Origin: Methanobacteriota archaeon
GTDB lineage: Archaea; Thermoplasmatota; Thermoplasmata; RBG-16-68-12
Length of the DNA: 6,183 nt
Direction: 5' to 3'
Assembly (NCBI GenBank): GCA_005878665.1
Contig: VBLR01000171.1
Location: 1 to 6,183 of the forward strand
The position numbers were made by a program, and so were the translations under genes. Of the stretch, positions 1 to 3,516 are shown one piece after another. Positions within the stretch are counted from its first letter, which is position 1; the number at the start of each line of letters is the position of its first letter. Below the pieces are notes generated by a model. That model was not told where the DNA came from. It did not search any database and saw nothing but the letters and a program-made list of their open reading frames with translations.

Positions 1-1
1 C

Positions 2-415
2 GACTATTACCGCACTCCCCGGAGGTACTCGATCCTCCTGGGAATCATCGGAGGGGCCCTCGATCTGGGCGTGGGTCTTCTCCTTCTCACGACGGTCCCG
101 ATGGCTTCCGCCGAAACCGGGATGGGCGTGAGCTGGGCCTACATCGGATCGATCCTGCTTTTCCTACTCGGCGGTGCCGTCCTCGGGAGTACGTTCCAGA
201 TGATCGGGATGCGCTCGGCGGCCCGGCGCCGAAGCCAAGGCTCCTTGATGATCGTGTTCGGGGCCTTGATGTTCGTCGTCGGCGCGGCCATGCTGGGCCG
301 AGTATTCCCGGTCATGCAAGGGTCCGTTCCCTCGGGTGGGGCGATGATCGCCGTGGGCGTGGGCATGCTCTATGTCGGCGCGACGATGCGCCGGGTTCGG
401 ACGTCCTCTCGGTGA
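2..415 (+). CDS. Four-helix integral membrane protein, 5' end outside the window
   Basis: The reading frame is open from the first bases and ends at TGA 413-415, giving 137 visible residues. A GTG at 71 could be taken as the start, but it lies inside the first hydrophobic helix, and the upstream codons continue that helix after a basic stretch (RTPRR). The true start is therefore probably upstream of the window. Four hydrophobic segments are visible, at about residues 10-32, 45-67, 80-102 and 111-129 of the visible part. Basic clusters lie before helix 1, between helices 2 and 3 (RSAARRRS) and at the C-terminus (RRVR). By the positive-inside rule this puts both ends and the middle loop in the cytoplasm. 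Glycine-rich helices suggest tight packing. I recognise no family and no catalytic motif, so the function is unknown. The gene ends 65 bp before the next one, which has its own promoter-like element. Confidence 0.75.
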   Translation, partial: DYYRTPRRYSILLGIIGGALDLGVGLLLLTTVPMASAETGMGVSWAYIGSILLFLLGGAVLGSTFQMIGMRSAARRRSQGSLMIVFGALMFVVGAAMLGRVFPVMQGSVPSGGAMIAVGVGMLYVGATMRRVRTSSR

Positions 416-449
416 CGTACACGGCTTTCGGCCGGCCAACTCGATAGAA

Positions 450-456
450 CCTTATC
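450..456 (+). promoter_or_regulatory. Archaeal TATA-like element for the 481 gene
   Basis: CCTTATC lies in an otherwise GC-rich 65-bp intergenic stretch. The T-rich core begins 30 bp before the ATG at 481, so transcription would start at or just before the start codon and give a leaderless mRNA. The same heptamer occurs 32 bp before the channel gene at 3047. No Shine-Dalgarno sequence is evident before 481, which agrees with leaderless translation. Confidence 0.45.
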
Positions 457-480
457 GGGACCTGGGACTTCTCCGGCCCC

Positions 481-1062
481 ATGTTCCCGCTATCGAAGGG
501 ACGCCGATTCGAGCACGGACTGTCGTTCCTGGCGACCCTCGCCTTCCTGGGGGGCTTCTTCGGGGCCCGGCTCTTTCACCTCGCGTTCCCCCGCCTCGAG
601 ATCATCACCCAGGGAATCCACTTCCATCACTTCTGGTACGGGCTCACGATGATGGGGGTGGCTGGCTGGTTGGGCATTGTGGATAACGACGAGAAGTTCG
701 CCCGGGTGTACGCCGTGGTGTTCGGGGTCGGCGCCGGCTTCGTCGGGGACGAGGTCGGGCTGCTCCTCACCTTCGACGATTACTACTCCGAACTCACCTT
801 CGAGTTCTTGGTCGCCGCCGTCGCCTTTCTCATCCTCGTCGCGTTGATGATCCGGTACCGCAGGCAAATCCTCGACGAGGTCTTTCACCTGAGCCGAGGG
901 GAGAGGCTGACGCACATCGGCGTGTTCCTCGTCGGGTTCTCGGCCCTCTCGTTTGCGTTTGGCACGTTCGAACTTGGGATCCCTCTGGTCGTCATCGGCG
1001 CCGTGCTGTTCACGTTCGGATATACGCGGGAGCACGGAATCGGAGGAAGGAAAGTAACCTGA
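481..1062 (+). CDS. Polytopic membrane protein with HxHH, DE and DDYY motifs
   Basis: This complete 193-residue protein has about six hydrophobic segments, at roughly residues 13-35, 50-67, 76-97, 107-124, 144-160 and 165-182. Polar residues cluster at membrane boundaries: H47, H49 and H50 before helix 2, D69/D71 after it, D90-E91 inside helix 3 and D99-D100-Y101-Y102 just after it. I recall bacterial and archaeal proteins of unknown function with a similar HH...G...DE arrangement, but I cannot name the family with certainty. Conserved His and acidic residues next to helices could bind a metal or form a membrane-embedded active site; this is inference. ATG 481 is chosen because it begins the protein shortly before helix 1 and sits at leaderless distance from a TATA-like element. 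The C-terminus is short and basic. Confidence 0.85.
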   Translation: MFPLSKGRRFEHGLSFLATLAFLGGFFGARLFHLAFPRLEIITQGIHFHHFWYGLTMMGVAGWLGIVDNDEKFARVYAVVFGVGAGFVGDEVGLLLTFDDYYSELTFEFLVAAVAFLILVALMIRYRRQILDEVFHLSRGERLTHIGVFLVGFSALSFAFGTFELGIPLVVIGAVLFTFGYTREHGIGGRKVT

Positions 1063-1100
1063 CGATTCCTTGGCCGAAACGTCCTGATTAGGATAACGAG

Positions 1101-1126
1101 AAATTCGGATCCTATCCCGGGAATTT
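1101..1126. other. Imperfect hairpin in the 1063-1261 gap
   Basis: AAATTC at 1101-1106 pairs with GAATTT at 1121-1126. Inside it, GGAT at 1107-1110 can pair with ATCC at 1114-1117 around a three-base loop, leaving 1118-1120 bulged. It begins 38 bp after the stop of the 481 gene and could be an operator or an end-of-transcript hairpin. There is no T tract after it. A competing pairing (GGATA 1091-1095 with TATCC 1113-1117) weakens the call. The rest of the 199-bp gap shows nothing recognisable apart from a weak AT-rich stretch at 1222-1229. Confidence 0.25.
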
Positions 1127-1261
1127 ACGAGGACGGAATCTGTCGGACAAGCGCTCCAGCGGTATTCTCCGAACAAAGTTCGAGGTGCGGTCTCATCCAA
1201 AGCTCTGGGACGTCCGTCGTCAAATCTATGTGCATCCTGCCTCATCGTTGGGTCCGGAAAC

Positions 1262-1639
1262 ATGCCTTGTGTCTGCGTTTCGGGGTGCGGCTGCGGTTCG
1301 GCCTCCGCCTGCGCTGCTTCTTCGTGCATAGGTGCGGTGACCGCGGGTGCGACAATCGCGGCGATGAACGGTGCTCTCGCCGTGAGGTATGCGAGCCTCT
1401 TGTCGCTTCAGGGCAGGGCGGCCCACGAAGAGTTGCCCGAGAATTACGAGGCAGCCCGCGCGGAACTCCTGAGGGAACGGACGGACGAACTCCATCACTT
1501 GCAAGCCAAGCTGGCGAGATTGCAGTCTCTTCGCCCGATCCCGGTTGTACGCTCTTCTAGGCGACTCCGCCGAGGCGTCCGGACCTGCGAGGCACGGATC
1601 AGTCGACTGACGCACGAGCTTTCCGCCCTCGAGTCTTGA
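1262..1639 (+). CDS. Small Cys-rich, coiled-coil hypothetical protein
   Basis: This is a 125-residue reading frame with three parts. Residues 1-22 hold six cysteines (C3, C5, C9, C11, C17, C22) among small residues. Residues 23-47 are mildly hydrophobic and rich in Ala and Gly, possibly a weak membrane helix. Residues 55-125 look helical and coiled-coil forming, with regular Leu and many Glu/Arg (for example RAELLRERTDELHHLQAKL), plus a basic patch at 97-107 and one more cysteine, C109. The opposite-strand frame over the same DNA has a low-complexity Arg/Ser/Gly/Pro composition and looks like a shadow. A hairpin just after the stop and the convergent neighbour favour a real gene here. ATG 1364 (residue 35) is an alternative start that would drop the cysteines. 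AAATCTAT at 1222-1229 is a weak promoter candidate. The function is unknown, and the gene is less certain than its neighbours. Confidence 0.5.
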   Translation: MPCVCVSGCGCGSASACAASSCIGAVTAGATIAAMNGALAVRYASLLSLQGRAAHEELPENYEAARAELLRERTDELHHLQAKLARLQSLRPIPVVRSSRRLRRGVRTCEARISRLTHELSALES

Positions 1640-1680
1640 GGCGAACTCTCGCACACCGCAATCCACGCTGGTTGCTGTAC

Positions 1681-1706
1681 TGGACAACCGGCTCTCCGAT
1701 TGTCCA
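1681..1706. terminator. Hairpin between convergent genes
   Basis: TGGACAA at 1681-1687 pairs perfectly with TTGTCCA at 1700-1706. After one C-A mismatch, CGG at 1689-1691 pairs with CCG at 1696-1698 around the loop CTCT. This makes ten base pairs in an eleven-step stem. It lies in the 89-bp gap between the stop codons of the plus-strand gene ending at 1639 and the minus-strand gene ending at 1729, where a bidirectional transcript end would be expected. No long T tract follows on either strand, so classic archaeal oligo-T termination is not shown; it may instead be an RNA-stabilising 3' structure. Confidence 0.4.
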
Positions 1707-1728
1707 CCCAAGCGACCCGACGTCAGTT

Positions 1729-2217
1729 TCAATCCGTTTGAGGGAATCGAACTACCGAAAGCGGGAAGTCCCCCGCCCCGTCGTCCCCCGGAACGGCATG
1801 CGGCCGGAAAGACGCCTTGGCGTGCCAACTCTCGAGGACCTTATCGCGCACGAACGGCAAGAGCCTTGGAGACGGCGCGGCGGGGATGGGACTGCGAACG
1901 CGCCCATGGTCATCGACCGCGAGGAGCCCAACGCCTTCCGATTGGAAGGTCCAACGTTGGCGATAGGCGCGGCATGCGGCGCCGAGAGGCATCGCGACCC
2001 AGACGCGATCGGCGGCGAGTTGGTATGCGATCGCCTGCCGGAGCGCTTCGGCCCATCGATGCATTTTCATCTCGATCGCCGCGACGGCCGTTCCCCGCGC
2101 GCCGACAAGATCCGCCCGACGACCGAGGATCGGGACCTCCAACCGAACGTCGAATCCGGCGTCTCGAAGCCAGGTCACGACTGGCCCACGGAGGTCTGAC
2201 TCGATGCGAAATGCCAC
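1729..2217 (-). CDS. Small PD-(D/E)XK nuclease-like protein
   Basis: This 162-residue protein starts at GTG (complement of 2215-2217). Its N-terminal two thirds fit a restriction-endonuclease-like core. There is a first helix with E6 (IESDLRGPVVTWLRDAGF), then strands with E27 and D36 in GRRADLVG, then AIEMK with E49 and K51 (the E-x-K motif). An amphipathic helix follows with Q61 and Y65-Q66 (LRQAIAYQ), then a strand (DRVWVAMP). D36, E49 and K51 are the expected metal-binding and catalytic set, so the site looks intact. In this fold the reaction would be hydrolysis of DNA or RNA phosphodiester bonds, but small stand-alone members are poorly characterised and substrate and partners are not evident. 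Residues 105-162 are Pro/Arg rich and unrecognised. An AT-rich element lies at leaderless distance upstream. The gene is divergent from TBP; no modification methylase is in the window, so a restriction-modification system is not supported. Confidence 0.78.
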   Translation of the reverse strand: MAFRIESDLRGPVVTWLRDAGFDVRLEVPILGRRADLVGARGTAVAAIEMKMHRWAEALRQAIAYQLAADRVWVAMPLGAACRAYRQRWTFQSEGVGLLAVDDHGRVRSPIPAAPSPRLLPFVRDKVLESWHAKASFRPHAVPGDDGAGDFPLSVVRFPQTD

Positions 2218-2237
2218 CGGCCCTGAGATGCGTCTCC

Positions 2238-2246
2238 TATGAAAAA
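2238..2246 (-). promoter_or_regulatory. TATA-like element for the nuclease-like gene
   Basis: Read on the minus strand this is TTTTTCATA, an AT-rich island whose upstream edge is 29 bp before the GTG at 2217. That spacing matches the other leaderless promoters in the window. An AGGAGA follows immediately but ends 15 bases before GTG, which is too far for a normal ribosome-binding site, so leaderless initiation is preferred. Confidence 0.35.
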
Positions 2247-2342
2247 CTAGGCCCCAGGTTCAAGCGGAACCTCCGCGAGGGGACAAGACGCCTCTTGCGG
2301 AGCTGGGAGCGGCACCGCGAAGGCCACGAGTGCATGACCTAA

Positions 2343-2351
2343 CTATATAAC
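2343..2351 (+). promoter_or_regulatory. Strong TATA box upstream of the TBP gene
   Basis: CTATATAAC is the best TATA box in the window. It would place transcription start near 2370-2375. The only usable TBP start codon in frame, TTG 2359, lies upstream of that point, so the geometry is puzzling. Because TATATA is symmetrical, the element could also serve the divergent gene that starts at 2217, giving that transcript a leader of about 100 nucleotides. Confidence 0.55.
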
Positions 2352-2358
2352 GGACTAC

Positions 2359-2964
2359 TTGGGTTCGGTCGGAGCCGGCGCGCCGGGATCCACGCCTCCG
2401 GCCCGTGGTGGTTCTTCGGCGAAGATCACGATCGAAAACGTCGTCGCATCGGCTTCCCTCGGGGAAGAACTCGATCTCCAGGCGATCGCCCGCGTCCTCG
2501 GCGGGGCGGAGTACGAGCCGGAGCAGTTCCCGGGGCTGATCTATCGGCTCAAGGAGCCGAAAACCGCCATCCTGCTGTTCCGAAGCGGGAAGGTCGTGTG
2601 CACGGGGGCCAAGAGCCTGGAGCATGTCAAGACCGCGATCGACCTCGTCACGAAGCAAATCGCCGCCGCGGGCGTCCCGGTCAATAAGGACCCCGAGATC
2701 GTGGTCCAGAACATCGTCGCGACGTCGGACCTCGGGGCGCCCATCGACCTGAATGCGATCGCGATTTCCCTCGGCGGGGGGAAGGTCGAGTACGAGCCGG
2801 AGCAGTTCCCCGGCCTCGTGTACCGCATCGACGAACCGAAGGTCGTCGTCCTCCTGTTCGGGAGCGGCAAGCTCGTCTGCACCGGCGCCCGGAGGCCGTC
2901 GGATGTCGAGAAGGCCGTCGAGAAGATCACCGCCGAGCTAAAAGCGGCGGGCCTCCTGCGTTGA
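2359..2964 (+). CDS. tbp: TATA-box binding protein (TBP)
   Basis: TBP is the general archaeal transcription factor that binds and bends the TATA box and recruits TFB and RNA polymerase. The 201-residue product has the saddle's two direct repeats, at about residues 22-105 and 113-199. Each carries the signature EYEPEQFPGL, then Y-R, E-P-K, LLF-x-SG-K and CTGA. The intercalating phenylalanines are at F57/F74 in repeat 1 and F150/F167 in repeat 2. Archaeal TBPs usually have about 180-190 residues and begin close to the first strand (here KITIENVVAS). This one gains a 21-residue Gly/Ser/Pro-rich extension if TTG 2359 is the start. No ATG, GTG or other TTG occurs in frame between the upstream stop at 2335 and the conserved core, so TTG is chosen by elimination. 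No acidic C-terminal tail is present. By hand count the two repeats share about 46 of 83 residues. Confidence 0.96.
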   Translation: MGSVGAGAPGSTPPARGGSSAKITIENVVASASLGEELDLQAIARVLGGAEYEPEQFPGLIYRLKEPKTAILLFRSGKVVCTGAKSLEHVKTAIDLVTKQIAAAGVPVNKDPEIVVQNIVATSDLGAPIDLNAIAISLGGGKVEYEPEQFPGLVYRIDEPKVVVLLFGSGKLVCTGARRPSDVEKAVEKITAELKAAGLLR

Positions 2965-3014
2965 TCCGAGGCCGGTCGCGCCGGAGCAATCGAAAATCAG
3001 CTCTCTGGTTGCGC

Positions 3015-3021
3015 CCTTATC
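3015..3021 (+). promoter_or_regulatory. TATA-like element for the channel gene
   Basis: CCTTATC (extending to CCTTATCTA) lies in the 82-bp gap after TBP. Its T-rich core begins 31 bp before ATG 3047, so the predicted transcript starts within a base or two of the start codon. The same heptamer sits at almost the same distance before the gene at 481. AGGAG at 3030-3034 lies 12 bases before the ATG and could act as a ribosome-binding site on a longer transcript. Confidence 0.45.
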
Positions 3022-3046
3022 TACCCAACAGGAGCATTCGCCGGTC

Positions 3047-3418
3047 ATGGGCCGAATCCTGAACTGGTCGATCCAGTTGCAACTCGAGAGCGCCGTCATC
3101 CTGGGTGTCGTGGTTCTCGTGGGCCTCGTGGGCTTGTGCACGATGTTCGTACATTTCGAGGAAGGGTGGACTTGGGTGGATGCGGCATACTTCGCTATCA
3201 CGTCGACGACGACGGTCTCCTACGGCGACTTGATTCCGAAGCACGAGGCGACCAAGATCTTCCTGATCTTCTATCTCCCGATCGGGATTGGAGTCGGGTT
3301 CACGGTCCTCGCTTCGATCGGCGCGAAGCTGATTGCGGCGCAGCGAATCCGTCTCGAGCATACGCGGGACTCGCTGCGAGAGCGATCGGATCGCAAGGAC
3401 GACGCTCCGAAACATTGA
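3047..3418 (+). CDS. Two-helix potassium-channel-like protein (Ion_trans_2 type)
   Basis: This 123-residue protein has the minimal pore layout of KcsA/MthK-type channels: outer helix TM1 at about residues 15-35, an extracellular turret, a pore helix at 43-53 (VDAAYFAITST), the selectivity filter TVSYGD at 56-61, and inner helix TM2 at about 70-98 with glycines G80, G82 and G84 that could form the gate hinge. Four subunits would be needed for a pore. The canonical potassium filter is TVGYGD; here S58 replaces the first glycine, so strict potassium selectivity is not assured. The C-terminal tail (99-123) is charged and helical, with no RCK/TrkA nucleotide-binding domain and no voltage sensor, so the sequence shows no ligand-gating module. 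The predicted location is the cytoplasmic membrane. It appears to be transcribed separately from TBP. Confidence 0.88.
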   Translation: MGRILNWSIQLQLESAVILGVVVLVGLVGLCTMFVHFEEGWTWVDAAYFAITSTTTVSYGDLIPKHEATKIFLIFYLPIGIGVGFTVLASIGAKLIAAQRIRLEHTRDSLRERSDRKDDAPKH

Positions 3419-3458
3419 GTTCGAATGGACCGGACGCGTGCCATACCGGAATCGGCCA

Positions 3459-3468
3459 CTTTAATACG
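3459..3468 (+). promoter_or_regulatory. TATA-like element for the surface-protein gene
   Basis: CTTTAATACG is the most AT-rich stretch in the 98-bp gap after the channel gene. It would start transcription near 3488, leaving a leader of roughly 28 nucleotides before GTG 3517. A weak purine-rich GCGAGAG at 3502-3508 lies 8 bases before the GTG and could be the ribosome-binding site. A start further upstream is not supported because no start codon occurs there in frame. Confidence 0.4.
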
Positions 3469-3516
3469 TGTCAATTCATCCGGGGGGCGGAGAGGGGTGT
3501 AGCGAGAGCCTGCCCA

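Noticed and set aside
372..686. Plus-strand frame overlapping the ends of the first two membrane proteins
   Set aside because: It overlaps two better frames and its Pro/Arg/Gly-rich translation lacks any domain.
1130..1215. GTTCGAGG near 1179 considered as a tRNA T-arm
   Set aside because: No acceptor stem, D-arm or anticodon arm could be paired around it.
490..1329. 279-residue minus-strand frame opposite the membrane protein
   Set aside because: Composition is dominated by Glu, Asp, Arg, Pro and His, as expected from the reverse of hydrophobic codons; no domain is seen.
1226..1828. 200-residue minus-strand frame opposite the Cys-rich gene and overlapping the end of the nuclease-like gene
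   Set aside because: Arg/Ser/Gly-rich translation with no motif, and it would overlap the better-supported minus-strand gene ending at 1729 in another frame.
1866..2342. Plus-strand frame opposite the nuclease-like gene
   Set aside because: Strongly Arg/Pro-rich and without motifs; the minus strand carries the recognisable D, E-x-K core.
2971..2984. CCGG/CCGG mini-hairpin after the TBP stop as a terminator
   Set aside because: Only four base pairs and no T tract follows; this is expected by chance in GC-rich DNA.
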